A stretch of 64,000 bases of DNA from Brenneria rubrifaciens (GTDB lineage: Bacteria > Pseudomonadota > Gammaproteobacteria > Enterobacterales > Enterobacteriaceae): NCBI RefSeq assembly GCF_005484945.1, contig NZ_CP034035.1:3906001-3970000 (forward strand), in the 5' to 3' direction. The notes under the pieces were generated by a model that worked only from the letters and a program-made list of their open reading frames with translations, was not told where the DNA came from and ran no database searches. The stretch's first letter is position 1. The number at the start of each line of letters is the position of its first letter. Made by a program: the position numbers and the translations under genes. This document shows positions 44,153 to 58,376 of the stretch, piece by piece.

Positions 44153-45649
44153 ATGCTTCAATCCGCAGCGTTGGCTGAAAGAATTTCGTGTCTCAGTCGT
44201 GCGCTTGAGCAGGGTCTGTATGAGCGGCAACATGCCATTCGTTTGTGCCTTCTGGCCGCATTGAGCGGAGAAAGTGTTTTTCTGCTGGGCCCGCCGGGCA
44301 TTGCGAAAAGCATGATCGCCCGACGCCTCAAATTCGCTTTCCGCCACGCGAATGCGTTCGAATATCTGATGACCCGCTTCTCCACGCCGGAAGAAGTTTT
44401 CGGCCCGCTGTCGATTCAAGCGCTGAAAGACGAGGGCCGCTACCAGCGCTTAACAGAAGGCTATCTGCCGGAAGCCGAGATCGTCTTTCTGGACGAAATC
44501 TGGAAAGCCGGTCCAGCCATTCTGAATACGCTGCTCACGGCTATTAACGAGCGGCGTTTTCGCAACGGCAACAGCGAAGATCGCATCCCAATGCGACTTT
44601 TGGTCACCGCGTCCAATGAATTACCCGAAACGGACAGCAGTCTGGAAGCACTCTACGATCGCATGCTCATTCGCCTGTGGCTTGACAAAGTCCAGGAAAA
44701 ACAAAATTTCCGCGCTTTGCTGGTCAATAACGGCAACGAACTCGATAACCCCGTCAACCATTCACTTAGCATCAGCGATGAAGAATACCAACGATGGCAG
44801 GGCGAGATTGATCGGGTTTCACTACCGGAAAATTGTTTTGAGCTCATTTATCAACTGCGCAAGCGGCTGGATACTCAGCAACAGGCGCCTTATGTTTCCG
44901 ACAGACGCTGGAAAAAAGCCCTGCGCCTGCTTCAGGCCTGTGCCTTTTTCAGCGGACGGGAAAGCATTACGCCGATTGACATCATTCTGCTGAAAGATTG
45001 TCTGTGGCATGATCGCGATACGCGGGTGTTGATAGAACATCAGATTGAACAGTTGATCACCGAACAGGCTTACCAGCAGCAGAGTTTGTTGCTCCACCTG
45101 CAACAACTAAACATAAAACGTCAACAATATCAGATGCAGCAGAGCGAATTGCAGGCATTAACGGTAGAAAAAAACGGGACTTTTCTCGGCCGAAAATACC
45201 ACTATTCCCTGCCCGAAACGCTAACGGCGGATTCACTAAGTCTGGTTCTGCAACGGCCGTTAATCCTGAATGAGATTGAAGTCAGCCACCTGCTTATCGA
45301 CCGCAATATCCTGCAAAACTGGTTGCACAAAGGTGGGGAAATTAGAGGGAAACTCAATGGCATTGGCCTTAACCAACGGTTGGATCTGGCGGTAGACGAT
45401 CGCCTGCACCTGACCATTCGGGATATTAGCCTGCAATCCGCCATTCTTTCTCTGCCTGAAAAATGCGATTACGTACTGCCGGCAGAACTCATTGATGAAT
45501 ATGAAAAACTGCATACTCAACTGCGAGAGCAACGGCGCTTATTTAATCAGCATCAGCCCTGTTTGTTCGTTCCGGGCGAGTGGCAGGCCAAAATCGAAGC
45601 CAGCCTGCAACGGGTGGCTGAACAGCTCCGACAGTCGGAACAGGATTAA
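44153..45649 (+). CDS. ravA: MoxR-family AAA+ ATPase RavA
   Basis: Hexameric ATPase that works with ViaA and binds the lysine decarboxylase LdcI in E. coli; ViaA-RavA also affect respiratory complexes and aminoglycoside uptake. Walker [15 protein letters not shown] (near residue 45), Walker [20 protein letters not shown], sensor [10 protein letters not shown], and a C-terminal LARA domain around [15 protein letters not shown]. 498 residues equal E. coli. No good ribosome binding site precedes the ATG. viaA starts 6 bp after the stop. Confidence 0.97.
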   Translation: MLQSAALAERISCLSRALEQGLYERQHAIRLCLLAALSGESVFLLGPPGIAKSMIARRLKFAFRHANAFEYLMTRFSTPEEVFGPLSIQALKDEGRYQRLTEGYLPEAEIVFLDEIWKAGPAILNTLLTAINERRFRNGNSEDRIPMRLLVTASNELPETDSSLEALYDRMLIRLWLDKVQEKQNFRALLVNNGNELDNPVNHSLSISDEEYQRWQGEIDRVSLPENCFELIYQLRKRLDTQQQAPYVSDRRWKKALRLLQACAFFSGRESITPIDIILLKDCLWHDRDTRVLIEHQIEQLITEQAYQQQSLLLHLQQLNIKRQQYQMQQSELQALTVEKNGTFLGRKYHYSLPETLTADSLSLVLQRPLILNEIEVSHLLIDRNILQNWLHKGGEIRGKLNGIGLNQRLDLAVDDRLHLTIRDISLQSAILSLPEKCDYVLPAELIDEYEKLHTQLREQRRLFNQHQPCLFVPGEWQAKIEASLQRVAEQLRQSEQD

Positions 45650-45655
45650 ACCGGG

Positions 45656-47134
45656 ATGATAACGCTCGAATCACTGGAAATGCTGCTGTCAATTGACGAA
45701 AACGAGCTGTTGGACGATCTGATCGTCACGCTATTGGCGACGCCGCAATTGGCCATTTTCTTTGATAAATATCCAAACCTTAAATCCGCTCTGCTAAATG
45801 AACTGCCTGACTGGAAAGAAAACCTGAAACAACGCCTGCGTGATACGCAAGCGCCTCAGGCGTTGGAAACGGAATTTAATTGCTACCAGCGCGCTCAAGC
45901 GGTGAACAATCTGGGATTTCAAGCCCGTCTTCCCAGAATTATGAACATGCTGAATGCGGTTGACTCTCCTTTCATTGCGCAGGCAGGGCAACTGGTCAAT
46001 ACGCCGGAACCGACGCTGGGGCAAAAAATCAGCAGCGGATTACACTCGCTGTTTTTACAACGCTGGCGGCTAAGCCTAACGCTGCAAACTCTTTCTCTGC
46101 ATCATCAGATAATGGAACAGGAGCGGGAAATTCTGCTGGATGAGCTGCAACAGCGGCTTACGCTGAGTGGAAAGCTTGAACCTATTCTGGCCGAAAATGA
46201 AAATGCGGCAGGACGGCTATGGGATCTCAGTGCCGGACAACACATTCGTACGAACTATCAGCCGCTGCTGGATTTCGGCGCGTTCCTGCAACGACAGCCC
46301 GCACTGCAATGCCTGGCGGAACGTCTGGGGCGCAGTCGTGAAACTAAATCCTTCATCAGTCAGGATGCGCCCGAAGAGGCTTTCAAAGTAATGGTGCGCG
46401 AGCCGTCGACCGTACCAGAACAGGTCAGCGGAATTCATCAGAGTGACGATATTCTTCGTTTACTGCCGGTAGAGCTGGCGGCCATGAGCATTAACGAACT
46501 GGAATATGAATTTTACCGCCGGCTGCTGGATCACCGTTTGCTGACTTATCGTTTACAGGGCGAAAACTGGCGCGAAAAGACCATCGAGCGGCCGATTATC
46601 CATCAACAGAATGAACAACAGCCACGCGGCCCGTTTATCGTCTGTGTCGATACGTCGGGATCAATGGGCGGGTTTAACGAGCGCTGTGCGAAAGCATTTT
46701 GTCTGGCGCTGTTACGTATCGCTCTGGCGGATAATCGACGCTGCTACATTATGCTTTTTTCAACAGGTATGGTGAGATATGAGCTGACGTCGTCCGACGG
46801 CATCGAGCAGGCGATACGCTTCCTCAGCCAATCTTTCCGCGGCGGCACCGACCTGAGCGCCTGCTTATCGGCAGTGATTGAAAAAATGGATGATTCATTT
46901 TGGTATGATGCCGATGCCGTGGTGATTTCGGATTTTATTGACCAGCGTTTACCGGATGAGCTGGTTAACAAGGTACGCCATCGTCAAAAACAGCTTCAGC
47001 ACCGATTTCATGCCGTAGCGATGTCCGATCACGGCAAACCCGGCATCATGCGCATTTTCGACCATATCTGGCGTTTTGATACCGGGTTAAAAAGCCGCCT
47101 GATGTGTCGCTGGCAGCACAGACAGACGGATTAA
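45656..47134 (+). CDS. viaA: VWA-domain protein ViaA, RavA partner
   Basis: Stimulates the RavA ATPase. The C-terminal von Willebrand A domain has an intact metal site: VDTSGSMGG (DxSxS near residue 332), a following [10 protein letters not shown] (Thr) and [12 protein letters not shown] (Asp). The N-terminal helical half is more diverged. 492 residues against 483 in E. coli. In E. coli asnA follows viaA; here asnC does. Confidence 0.95.
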   Translation: MITLESLEMLLSIDENELLDDLIVTLLATPQLAIFFDKYPNLKSALLNELPDWKENLKQRLRDTQAPQALETEFNCYQRAQAVNNLGFQARLPRIMNMLNAVDSPFIAQAGQLVNTPEPTLGQKISSGLHSLFLQRWRLSLTLQTLSLHHQIMEQEREILLDELQQRLTLSGKLEPILAENENAAGRLWDLSAGQHIRTNYQPLLDFGAFLQRQPALQCLAERLGRSRETKSFISQDAPEEAFKVMVREPSTVPEQVSGIHQSDDILRLLPVELAAMSINELEYEFYRRLLDHRLLTYRLQGENWREKTIERPIIHQQNEQQPRGPFIVCVDTSGSMGGFNERCAKAFCLALLRIALADNRRCYIMLFSTGMVRYELTSSDGIEQAIRFLSQSFRGGTDLSACLSAVIEKMDDSFWYDADAVVISDFIDQRLPDELVNKVRHRQKQLQHRFHAVAMSDHGKPGIMRIFDHIWRFDTGLKSRLMCRWQHRQTD

Positions 47135-47280
47135 AGCTGAGCCGAAACCGGGAATCAGCCAAGTATCAAGCGAAAAAAGTGATCCAAGCATTCAATAATT
47201 TTTAGATAAATTGCCTTTATGGATTTAATCCCTCATTTTATAGCGGTATAAAATGGTAGGGTTGAGTCAGGAGGCGGAAA

Positions 47281-47742
47281 GTGGCGGAAATTCATCACAT
47301 CGATAATCTTGATCGCGGTATCCTTTCGGCATTAATGGAAAATGCGCGGACGCCCTATGCTGAACTGGCAAAGCAATTTACCGTCAGTCCGGGCACCATC
47401 CATGTCCGGGTCGAAAAAATGAAACAGGCTGGCATCATTGTCGGCACGCGTCTGGACGTAAATCCAAAACAATTGGGCTATGATGTGTGCTGTTTTATCG
47501 GCATCATTCTGAAAAGCGCCAAAGATTATCCTTCCGCGCTGGAAAAACTGAACAACCTGGAAGAAGTGGTCGAAGCCTATTACACCACAGGCCATTACAG
47601 CATCTTTATTAAAGTCATGTGTCGATCAATTGATGCCCTGCAACATGTACTTATCAACAAGATCCAGACCATTGATGAAATCCAGTCTACTGAAACGCTG
47701 ATCTCGCTGCAAAACCCCATCATGCGCACCATCGCGCCATAA
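47281..47742 (+). CDS. asnC: Transcriptional regulator AsnC (Lrp/AsnC family)
   Basis: Asparagine-responsive regulator that in E. coli activates asnA and controls itself and the gidA region. N-terminal HTH (YAELAKQFTVSPGTIHVRVE) and C-terminal RAM ligand domain (EAYYTTGHYSIFIKVM). The start is GTG at 47281, preceded by AGGAGG at 47269-47274. 153 residues. Its usual divergent target asnA is missing: the 146 bp before it contain no gene. Confidence 0.96.
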   Translation: MAEIHHIDNLDRGILSALMENARTPYAELAKQFTVSPGTIHVRVEKMKQAGIIVGTRLDVNPKQLGYDVCCFIGIILKSAKDYPSALEKLNNLEEVVEAYYTTGHYSIFIKVMCRSIDALQHVLINKIQTIDEIQSTETLISLQNPIMRTIAP

Positions 47743-47764
47743 AGCTTTTCTATCTATACCCATA

Positions 47765-47773
47765 TTATCCACA
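47765..47773 (+). promoter_or_regulatory. DnaA box in the mioC promoter
   Basis: Perfect TTATCCACA 60 bp before the mioC start. In E. coli DnaA represses mioC through a box in this position, limiting transcription toward oriC. Confidence 0.85.
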
Positions 47774-47832
47774 GGTAGATCCCAAACGGATCACAGCGTA
47801 CAATGTGCCGTCTTTTATCAGGTGGGATCATT

Positions 47833-48276
47833 ATGGCGGACATTACATTAATCAGCGGCAGCACGTTAGGTGGCGCAGAATACGTGGCGGAGCATCTGGC
47901 CGAACAGCTGGAAAAGGAAGGTTTCTCCACTGACATGCTGCATGGCCCTGAGCTGGATGAGTTACCGGATAGTGGTTTCTGGCTGGTCGTTACATCGACC
48001 CACGGCGCCGGCGAGCTCCCTGACAATCTGCAACCCCTGTTTGAACAGTTAGAACAACAAAAACCCGATCTTTCACAGGTTCGGTTCGGCGCTATCGGTA
48101 TCGGCAGTAAAGAATACGATACCTTTTGCGGCGCGATCCTGACGATGGATCGTGTGCTGACCGAATCAGGAGCCAAAAGGATCGGTGAGATGCTAAAGAT
48201 CGACGTCACCGAACACGAAATACCGGAAGATCCGGCCGAAGCATGGTTGAGATCGTGGGTTTATTTACTCAAATAA
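47833..48276 (+). CDS. mioC: Flavodoxin-like FMN protein MioC
   Basis: FMN-binding protein; the E. coli protein supports biotin synthase in vitro. FMN phosphate loop ISGSTLGGAEYVAEHLAEQL, and ring-binding loops STHGAGELPDNL and GIGSKEYDTFCGA. The ATG at 47833 (MADITLISGS) gives 147 residues as in E. coli. It lies beside oriC and reads toward it. Confidence 0.97.
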   Translation: MADITLISGSTLGGAEYVAEHLAEQLEKEGFSTDMLHGPELDELPDSGFWLVVTSTHGAGELPDNLQPLFEQLEQQKPDLSQVRFGAIGIGSKEYDTFCGAILTMDRVLTESGAKRIGEMLKIDVTEHEIPEDPAEAWLRSWVYLLK

Positions 48277-48289
48277 GCCGAAATAATAA

Positions 48290-48500
48290 GCAAACGAATG
48301 TGGATAACTATGCTTTATTCAGGTGTAAAAGCAGTAGTTATCCCAATAACAACCCATGAACGTTTTTTGTCCTGTGTATAACTAGCAATTATGATCCCAG
48401 CTTATACGTTCTGGGATCACCGATCATTCACAGCTAATGATCACCAGTAATAACTTGACTTTAAAAGAGAATAATCACTTACCCACAGAAAGGGTCGATC
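48290..48500 (+). other. oriC: Chromosomal replication origin oriC, DnaA-binding part
   Basis: Lies between mioC and mnmG as in E. coli. In window orientation the DnaA boxes are R4 TGTGGATAA (48299-48307, perfect), R3-like TTATCCCAA (48338-48346), R2 TGTGTATAA (48373-48381, identical to E. coli), R5M TCATTCACA (48424-48432) and R1 TTACCCACA (48479-48487). R1 differs from TTATCCACA by one base. The block GATCCCAGCTTATACG...GATCACCGATCATTCACAG is nearly identical to E. coli. Many GATC sites for Dam and SeqA are present. The IHF and Fis segments fall between R2 and R1 but I do not mark exact sites. Confidence 0.96.
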
Positions 48501-48550
48501 CTAATAAGAGATCTAATAAAGAGATCTTTAAATAAAAAGATCTTTCTTTA
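48501..48550 (+). other. oriC DNA-unwinding element with three 13-mers
   Basis: Three tandem AT-rich 13-mers, each ending in GATC: CTAATAAGAGATC (48501-48513), TAATAAAGAGATC (48514-48526) and AAATAAAAAGATC (48530-48542). They match the E. coli R, M and L repeats in order; the right one is identical. This is where strands first open and DnaB is loaded. 48551-48666 holds the mnmG promoter (AAGTTGAGTAGAATTC is conserved) and leader. Confidence 0.95.
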
Positions 48551-48666
48551 ATTAACGACGATCCAACACTGCTTGGTCGTTTGAGTAAAGTTGAGTAGAA
48601 TTCCCCACCCCGGTCAAGTAACGATCTTTCGCAACTAATCATTCGCACCATGCGAGGAGCAGTACC

Positions 48667-50556
48667 ATGTTTTATCCAGATCCATTTGACGTCATCATAA
48701 TTGGTGGCGGTCATGCGGGAACCGAAGCAGCAATGGCTTCAGCCCGAATGGGACGCAAAACCCTCCTGCTTACGCATAACATTGATACGTTGGGACAAAT
48801 GTCTTGTAACCCGGCGGTTGGCGGTATTGGGAAAGGCCATCTGGTTAAAGAGATCGATGCCATGGGAGGCTTGATGGCCCGTGCAGTCGATCAGGCAGGT
48901 ATTCAGTTTAGGATACTAAACAGCAGTAAAGGCCCAGCGGTCAGAGCGACACGAGCACAGGCGGATCGCGTGTTGTATCGCCAGGCTGTTCGCACCTCGC
49001 TGGAGAACCAACCCAATTTGATGATCTTCCAGCAGGCCGTCGACGATCTGATTGTTGAAAACGATCGTGTAGTTGGCGCGCTCACCCAGATGGGATTGAA
49101 ATTCCGTGCTGGCGCGGTTGTTTTAACCGTTGGGACTTTTCTTGACGGAAAAATTCATATCGGTCTGGATAATTACAGCGGTGGACGCGCAGGTGATCCG
49201 CCATCCATTCCCTTAGCGCGTCGCCTGCGTGAATTGCCTTTACGGGTAAATCGCCTCAAGACCGGGACCCCGCCGCGTATTGATGCCAGAACGATTAACT
49301 TCAGCGTATTGGCTCAGCAGCATGGCGATAATCCCATGCCGGTCTTTTCTTTCCTGGGTAATGCCGGGCAGCATCCGGCGCAACTGCCCTGCTATATCAC
49401 GCACACCAACGAAAAAACGCATGAGGTGATCCGTAATAATTTGGATCGCAGTCCGATGTATGCCGGGATCATCGAAGGGATCGGCCCACGTTATTGTCCT
49501 TCGATCGAGGATAAAGTGATGCGCTTTGCTGATCGCAATGCGCATCAGATCTTTCTGGAACCAGAAGGTCTGACCAGTAACGAAATTTATCCAAACGGTA
49601 TTTCAACCAGTTTGCCGTTCGATGTGCAATGGCAGATAGTCCGCTCGATGAAGGGAATGGAAAACGCGCGAATTGTTCGTCCTGGCTATGCCATTGAATA
49701 CGATTTCTTTGATCCGCGTGATTTAAAACCCACGCTGGAAAACAAATTTATCCGCGGTCTGTTCTTCGCAGGTCAGATCAACGGGACTACCGGTTACGAA
49801 GAAGCTGCGGCGCAGGGGATGCTGGCTGGGCTTAACGCCGCACGTCTGGCATTTGATCAGGAAGGGTGGTCTCCACGTCGCGATCAAGCCTATCTGGGCG
49901 TTCTTGTCGACGATCTCTGTACGTTGGGGACCAAAGAGCCCTACCGTATGTTCACCTCACGCGCTGAATATCGTCTGATGCTGCGTGAAGATAACGCGGA
50001 TCTGCGTCTGACGGAAATTGGTCGTGAACTGGGTATGGTGGATGATGATCGTTGGGCTCGTTTCAATGAAAAACTTGAAAATATTGAGCAAGAACGCCAA
50101 CGTTTGCGTGATATCCGGATTCACCCTCAGTCAGAACAGTTGGATCAGGTCAATTCCCTGTTAAAAACGCCTTTGTCGCGTGAATCAAATGGAGAAGAGC
50201 TGTTGCGCCGTCCAGAAGTGGATTACGCTATGTTGACCAATTTGCCGCTGTTTACACCCGCGCTGACGGATAAACAAGCCGCTGAACAGGTCGAGATCCA
50301 GGTTAAGTACGAAGGCTATATCGCGCGTCAGCAAGACGAGATCGAAAAGCAGCTGCGTAATGAAAATACGATTCTGCCAGTCGAACTGGATTATCGTCAG
50401 GTAAGCGGTCTGTCTAATGAAGTGATCGCCAAACTGAACGATCACAAACCCGCCTCAATTGGTCAGGCTTCGCGCATTTCAGGCATTACCCCCGCAGCGA
50501 TCTCAATTCTGTTGGTATGGCTGAAAAAACAAGGGTTGCTGCGTCGTAGCGCCTGA
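48667..50556 (+). CDS. mnmG: tRNA uridine-34 carboxymethylaminomethyl synthesis enzyme MnmG (GidA)
   Basis: FAD enzyme that with MnmE installs cmnm5U at the wobble position of several tRNAs. FAD motif [14 protein letters not shown] at the N-terminus, the conserved [35 protein letters not shown], and C-terminal [16 protein letters not shown]. 629 residues as in E. coli. First gene to the right of oriC, followed by rsmG. Confidence 0.98.
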   Translation: MFYPDPFDVIIIGGGHAGTEAAMASARMGRKTLLLTHNIDTLGQMSCNPAVGGIGKGHLVKEIDAMGGLMARAVDQAGIQFRILNSSKGPAVRATRAQADRVLYRQAVRTSLENQPNLMIFQQAVDDLIVENDRVVGALTQMGLKFRAGAVVLTVGTFLDGKIHIGLDNYSGGRAGDPPSIPLARRLRELPLRVNRLKTGTPPRIDARTINFSVLAQQHGDNPMPVFSFLGNAGQHPAQLPCYITHTNEKTHEVIRNNLDRSPMYAGIIEGIGPRYCPSIEDKVMRFADRNAHQIFLEPEGLTSNEIYPNGISTSLPFDVQWQIVRSMKGMENARIVRPGYAIEYDFFDPRDLKPTLENKFIRGLFFAGQINGTTGYEEAAAQGMLAGLNAARLAFDQEGWSPRRDQAYLGVLVDDLCTLGTKEPYRMFTSRAEYRLMLREDNADLRLTEIGRELGMVDDDRWARFNEKLENIEQERQRLRDIRIHPQSEQLDQVNSLLKTPLSRESNGEELLRRPEVDYAMLTNLPLFTPALTDKQAAEQVEIQVKYEGYIARQQDEIEKQLRNENTILPVELDYRQVSGLSNEVIAKLNDHKPASIGQASRISGITPAAISILLVWLKKQGLLRRSA

Positions 50557-50639
50557 TTTAACGTACTTTGTTTATCACCCTCTGGACAGTCGGATTACCG
50601 GCTGTCTGTGGTGTCTATAAATATTCTCAGGATCTTATT

Positions 50640-51260
50640 GTGCACAACACTCTCGATAATCTGCTGAACAGTGCTGGGATTACGATCTCAGATAAGAAAA
50701 AAAACTTGCTGGTACAGTATGTTGAGATGCTGAATAAATGGAATAAGGCCTACAATCTGACCTCCGTTCGCGACCCCGGACAAATGCTTGTTCGGCATAT
50801 CATGGACAGTATCGTCGTTGAACCCTATTTGCGGGGACAGCGTTTTATCGATGTGGGCACGGGTCCTGGACTACCAGGTATTCCTCTGGCGATTATGCGA
50901 CCAACATCACATTTTACGCTGCTGGACAGCCTGGGGAAACGCATCCGCTTTCTGCGTCAGGTAAAGCATGAATTGCAGCTTGAAAATGTCATTCCAGTCC
51001 AGAGCCGGGTGGAAGATTTTGTTGCTGAACCACCTTTTGATGGTGTAATCAGTCGCGCATTTGCTTCTTTACAGGATATGGTCGAGTGGTGTCATCACCT
51101 GCCAGTCAGACCTTTCGGGCGTTTTTATGCGCTGAAAGGGGGACTTCCCGTAGATGAACTGTCCGCCTTGCCAAAAGGTGTTGTGCAGGAACAGGCGATT
51201 CGTTTATTGGTACCGGAATTGGAAGGCGAACGCCATTTAGTTATCCTTAAGCCAAACTAA
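50640..51260 (+). CDS. rsmG: 16S rRNA (guanine-527-N7)-methyltransferase RsmG (GidB)
   Basis: Makes m7G527 in 16S rRNA; loss gives low-level streptomycin resistance in other bacteria. SAM-binding motif [17 protein letters not shown] and [15 protein letters not shown]. The GTG at 50640, 7 nt after CAGGA, gives 206 residues like E. coli (207); the frame is open 24 codons further upstream without similarity. Confidence 0.95.
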   Translation: MHNTLDNLLNSAGITISDKKKNLLVQYVEMLNKWNKAYNLTSVRDPGQMLVRHIMDSIVVEPYLRGQRFIDVGTGPGLPGIPLAIMRPTSHFTLLDSLGKRIRFLRQVKHELQLENVIPVQSRVEDFVAEPPFDGVISRAFASLQDMVEWCHHLPVRPFGRFYALKGGLPVDELSALPKGVVQEQAIRLLVPELEGERHLVILKPN

Positions 51261-51896
51261 TTTTGTCTTTTATAAAAAAAATCATAACTAATTTCACCTT
51301 CTGCGCTTATTAATATTTGGGATAAGCGCATGGGGCGACAGCCATCAGAGATCTTCAAATTTTAACATATTGGCGGTTTTTTCTTGCGGCTGGTTTACTT
51401 TCATGCTTAATAGTCACGAGAAAAAATACCTCAGCACCGTCACTCAATACTGGCAAAAGATGCGGGTTTTTTGTTAAGCGAGTAAAAAAATAATATTAAT
51501 AATGTCAATAGATGGTTGAAATGGTGTTTATCGGATGTTTTGAATGTGTTCTTTTATAACTATTTGAAATTAAATGATAAAAATAGCTTTCTTTGCTAAA
51601 GACAAAAAAAAGCGTTATCGGCTATAAAACGTCTAGAATCTCAATATGTGAGTCATATCACATATTGAGTGCCTTTAGAAATTAATGACATCGCATTGGC
51701 GTGGTAACGATTGTTAGTGAAAATGAGGCTCATGAAGGAAATTTAATGGATTGTTCACCTTTTCGCTACTTATCGATTGAATTCGCAAGGATGACCCGTA
51801 TAATTTGCTCGTTTTTTGCTGCTTGACTCAACGCTGTAAAGGCAGTCTTATACGACATTCAGTATACCTCTGGAAGGTACTAAGAGAGCAAACGTC
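51261..51896 (+). promoter_or_regulatory. rsmG-atpI intergenic region and atp promoter
   Basis: 636 bp without a convincing gene. A hairpin GCGCTTAT/ATAAGCGC at 51303-51329 may form the rsmG 3' end. A 30-bp inverted repeat with a consensus CRP core lies at 51640-51669. The likely main atp promoter is TTGAAT (51777-51782), 16 bp, TATAAT (51799-51804), about 95 bp before atpI; the sequence around it resembles the E. coli atpI promoter. Confidence 0.8.
51640..51669. promoter_or_regulatory. Perfect 12-6-12 inverted repeat with CRP consensus core
   Basis: CTCAATATGTGA-GTCATA-TCACATATTGAG. The arms are perfectly complementary and the centre is TGTGA-N6-TCACA, the full cAMP-CRP consensus. It is centred about 156 bp upstream of the expected atp transcription start. 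CRP or FNR-like binding is inferred. Confidence 0.65.
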
Positions 51897-52280
51897 ATGT
51901 CTGTGTCCCTTTACAGCGGAAAAATGTCCTTGAAGCTCCTGCTGTTACAGTTAGCCACTTTTGTTCTGCTAAGTGCCATTTTCAGCACCAACAGTGTTGA
52001 AGCAGGTGTTTCCGCATTGAGCGGGGGATTGGCGGCCTGGTTGCCGAATGTATTGTTTGTTCTGTTTGCCTTGCGCCATCAGTCAATTAGACCTGCTGGC
52101 GGACGCGTCGCCTGGTCATTTGCTATCGGTGAGGCACTCAAGGTATTGATCACCATTGCATTGTTGGTGGTGGCGTTAGGCATATTCAAAGCGGCTTTTT
52201 TTCCGCTTGGCCTGACTTATTTATCGGTGCTGGTTATACAGATAGTGGCACCGGCCGTAATTAATCATTGCCGTAATTAA
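51897..52280 (+). CDS. atpI: ATP synthase accessory protein AtpI
   Basis: Small membrane protein thought to help c-ring assembly or Mg2+ supply; not essential in E. coli. 127 residues, four membrane segments, with GVSALSGGLAAWLPNVLF and GRVAWSFAIGEALKVL conserved. First gene of the atp operon and, as usual, its least conserved member. Confidence 0.95.
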   Translation: MSVSLYSGKMSLKLLLLQLATFVLLSAIFSTNSVEAGVSALSGGLAAWLPNVLFVLFALRHQSIRPAGGRVAWSFAIGEALKVLITIALLVVALGIFKAAFFPLGLTYLSVLVIQIVAPAVINHCRN

Positions 52281-52287
52281 CAACTAA

Positions 52288-53082
<795 letters not shown>

Positions 53083-53113
53083 TTTTCTTTCAACACAATA
53101 ACGTTTTAACTGA

Positions 53114-53371
<258 letters not shown>

Positions 53372-53435
53372 GCGGAAATGTTTTCCGCCAGGGTTGAAAC
53401 ATCAACTTATTTAACTTTGAAAGAGGCATTGTGCT

Positions 53436-53906
53436 GTGAATATTAATGCGACAATCCTCGGCCAGGCTATTGCGTTCGTTCTGTTTGTCTGGTTCTGCAT
53501 GAAGTACGTATGGCCGCCAATTATGGCCGCTATTGAGAAGCGTCAAAAAGAAATTGCTGACGGTCTGGCTTCTGCTGAACGTGCCAAAAAAGATTTGAAC
53601 CTGGCGCAGGCCAATGCGACAGACCAACTGAAGAAAGCTAGAGCGGATGCGCAGGTTATCATTGAGCAGGCGAACAAACTCCGCGCTCAGATGCTGGATG
53701 ATGCCAAAGCGGAAGCTGAAGCTGAACGTAACAAGATTGTGGCGCAAGCGCAGGCTGAAATTGAAGCCGAACGTAAACGCGCGCGTGAAGAGTTGCGTAA
53801 GCAAGTCGCCATGTTGGCTATTGCCGGTGCCGAGAAGATTATTGAACGTTCCGTGGATGAAGCTGCTAACAGCGACATCGTTGATAAATTGGTCGCTGAA
53901 CTGTAA
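53436..53906 (+). CDS. atpF: F0F1 ATP synthase subunit b
   Basis: Peripheral stalk subunit: one N-terminal membrane helix ([20 protein letters not shown]) and a long charged coiled coil. 156 residues. The start codon is GTG at 53436, as in E. coli, preceded by AAGAGG. Confidence 0.98.
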   Translation: MNINATILGQAIAFVLFVWFCMKYVWPPIMAAIEKRQKEIADGLASAERAKKDLNLAQANATDQLKKARADAQVIIEQANKLRAQMLDDAKAEAEAERNKIVAQAQAEIEAERKRAREELRKQVAMLAIAGAEKIIERSVDEAANSDIVDKLVAEL

Positions 53907-53920
53907 GGAGGAAGGGGCTG

Positions 53921-54454
53921 ATGTCTGAATTTGTCACGGTAGCTCGCCCCTACGCCAAAGCAGCTTTTGACTTTGCGGTTGAGAATCAAGCCGTCGAGCG
54001 CTGGCAGAACATGCTGGCGTTTACGGCCGAAGTAACGCGTAACGATCAGATGGCCGAGTTGCTTTCCAGTGCGGTAGCACCGTTTGAACTGGCCAAAACG
54101 TTCATTGCCGTTTGTGGTGATCAACTTGATGAAGCCGGTCAGAACCTGATTAAGGTGATGGCCGAGAACGGACGTTTACTGGTGCTTCCTGAAGTACTAG
54201 CACAATTTATTCAATTGCGGGCGGCACAAGAATCGACGGTAGATGTCGAAGTTGTTTCTGCCAGCGCGTTGAGTGAGCAGCAATTATCTAAGATAGCGGC
54301 TGCGATGGAAAAACGTCTGTCACGCAAAGTGAAGCTGAATTGCAAAATTGATAAGTCTGTCATGGCCGGCGTAGTTATTCGCGCGGGCGATATGGTGATA
54401 GATGGCAGCATTCGTGGTCGTCTGGAACGTCTGGCAGACGTCTTGCAGTCTTAA
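53921..54454 (+). CDS. atpH: F0F1 ATP synthase subunit delta
   Basis: Links the peripheral stalk to the top of F1. 177 residues starting [20 protein letters not shown]; the C-terminal [20 protein letters not shown] is typical. Located between atpF (14 bp) and atpA (12 bp). Confidence 0.98.
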   Translation: MSEFVTVARPYAKAAFDFAVENQAVERWQNMLAFTAEVTRNDQMAELLSSAVAPFELAKTFIAVCGDQLDEAGQNLIKVMAENGRLLVLPEVLAQFIQLRAAQESTVDVEVVSASALSEQQLSKIAAAMEKRLSRKVKLNCKIDKSVMAGVVIRAGDMVIDGSIRGRLERLADVLQS

Positions 54455-54466
54455 GGGGACTGGAGC

Positions 54467-56008
54467 ATGCAACTGAATTCAACCGAAATCAGCGAACTGA
54501 TCAAGCAGCGCATTGCTCAGTTCAATGTGGTGAGCGAAGCTCACAATGAAGGTACTATTGTTTCCGTTAGTGACGGGATCATCCGCGTTCACGGTCTTGC
54601 CGATGTGATGCAGGGTGAGATGATTTCTCTGCCGGGTAACCGTTTTGCGATTGCACTCAACCTGGAGCGTGACTCTGTTGGTGCGGTCGTGATGGGTCCG
54701 TATACCGACCTGGCCGAGGGAATGAAAGTAAAATGCACTGGCCGTATTCTTGAAGTACCGGTTGGCCGTGGCCTGCTGGGTCGCGTAGTGAACACGCTGG
54801 GTGCGCCGATTGATGGTAAAGGCCCGTTGGATCACGACGGTTTCTCTGCGGTTGAAACGATTGCGCCCGGCGTTATCGAGCGTCAGTCCGTTGATCAGCC
54901 GGTGCAAACGGGCTATAAATCCGTTGACGCCATGATCCCAATCGGTCGCGGTCAGCGTGAATTGATTATCGGGGACCGTCAAACGGGTAAAACCGCACTG
55001 GCTATTGACGCCATCATTAACCAGCGTGAATCCGGCATCAAATGTGTGTACGTCGCTATCGGTCAGAAAGCGTCCACGATTTCCAATGTGGTACGTAAAC
55101 TGGAGGAGCACGGCGCACTGGAAAACACCATTGTTGTGGTGGCGACGGCATCCGAATCTGCCGCTCTGCAATATCTGGCGCCGTATGCGGGCTGTGCAAT
55201 GGGTGAATATTTCCGTGACCGCGGTGAAGACGCACTGATCATTTATGATGACCTGTCAAAACAGGCCGTTGCTTATCGTCAGATTTCTCTGTTGCTCCGT
55301 CGTCCGCCAGGTCGTGAAGCGTATCCGGGTGACGTTTTCTATCTTCATTCCCGTTTGCTGGAACGTGCTGCGCGTGTAAACGTCGATTACGTAGAAGCAT
55401 TCACCAAGGGTGAAGTGAAAGGTCAAACCGGCTCTTTGACGGCACTGCCGATCATTGAAACACAGGCTGGTGACGTTTCCGCGTTCGTTCCGACCAACGT
55501 AATCTCGATTACCGATGGTCAGATCTTCCTGGAATCCAATCTGTTCAACGCCGGTATTCGTCCCGCGGTTAACCCAGGGATCTCCGTATCCCGTGTGGGT
55601 GGCGCGGCACAGACCAAGATCATGAAAAAACTGTCCGGTGGTATCCGTACCGCTCTGGCGCAGTATCGTGAACTGGCGGCGTTTTCTCAGTTTGCATCCG
55701 ATCTTGACGATGCAACCCGTAAGCAGTTAAGCCACGGTCAGAAAGTGACCGAGTTGCTGAAGCAGAAACAGTATGCGCCGATGTCGGTTGCGCAACAGTC
55801 TCTGGTTCTGTTTGCGGCGGAACGTGGTTATTTGGAAGACGTTGATCTGGCGAAAGTCGGTGGCTTTGAAGCGGCGTTGCTGGCTTATGCCGACCGCGAG
55901 CATGGCGAACTTCTGCAACAAATCGACCAGACTGGCGCTTATAACGATGAGATCGAGGGCAAGTTCAAGAACATCCTCGATACTTTTAAGGCAACCCAGT
56001 CCTGGTAA
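54467..56008 (+). CDS. atpA: F0F1 ATP synthase subunit alpha
   Basis: Non-catalytic nucleotide-binding subunit of F1. Walker [14 protein letters not shown] near residue 170 and the family signature [14 protein letters not shown]. 513 residues, equal to E. coli. Confidence 0.99.
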   Translation: MQLNSTEISELIKQRIAQFNVVSEAHNEGTIVSVSDGIIRVHGLADVMQGEMISLPGNRFAIALNLERDSVGAVVMGPYTDLAEGMKVKCTGRILEVPVGRGLLGRVVNTLGAPIDGKGPLDHDGFSAVETIAPGVIERQSVDQPVQTGYKSVDAMIPIGRGQRELIIGDRQTGKTALAIDAIINQRESGIKCVYVAIGQKASTISNVVRKLEEHGALENTIVVVATASESAALQYLAPYAGCAMGEYFRDRGEDALIIYDDLSKQAVAYRQISLLLRRPPGREAYPGDVFYLHSRLLERAARVNVDYVEAFTKGEVKGQTGSLTALPIIETQAGDVSAFVPTNVISITDGQIFLESNLFNAGIRPAVNPGISVSRVGGAAQTKIMKKLSGGIRTALAQYRELAAFSQFASDLDDATRKQLSHGQKVTELLKQKQYAPMSVAQQSLVLFAAERGYLEDVDLAKVGGFEAALLAYADREHGELLQQIDQTGAYNDEIEGKFKNILDTFKATQSW

Positions 56009-56060
56009 CGCCCGGTGGCCTGCTGTAAAGCAGGCCGCAAGGCTTTGAGGAGAAGCAAAG

Positions 56061-58357
<2,297 letters not shown>

Positions 58358-58376
58358 CGCCTTGTAGGAGGGTGAT

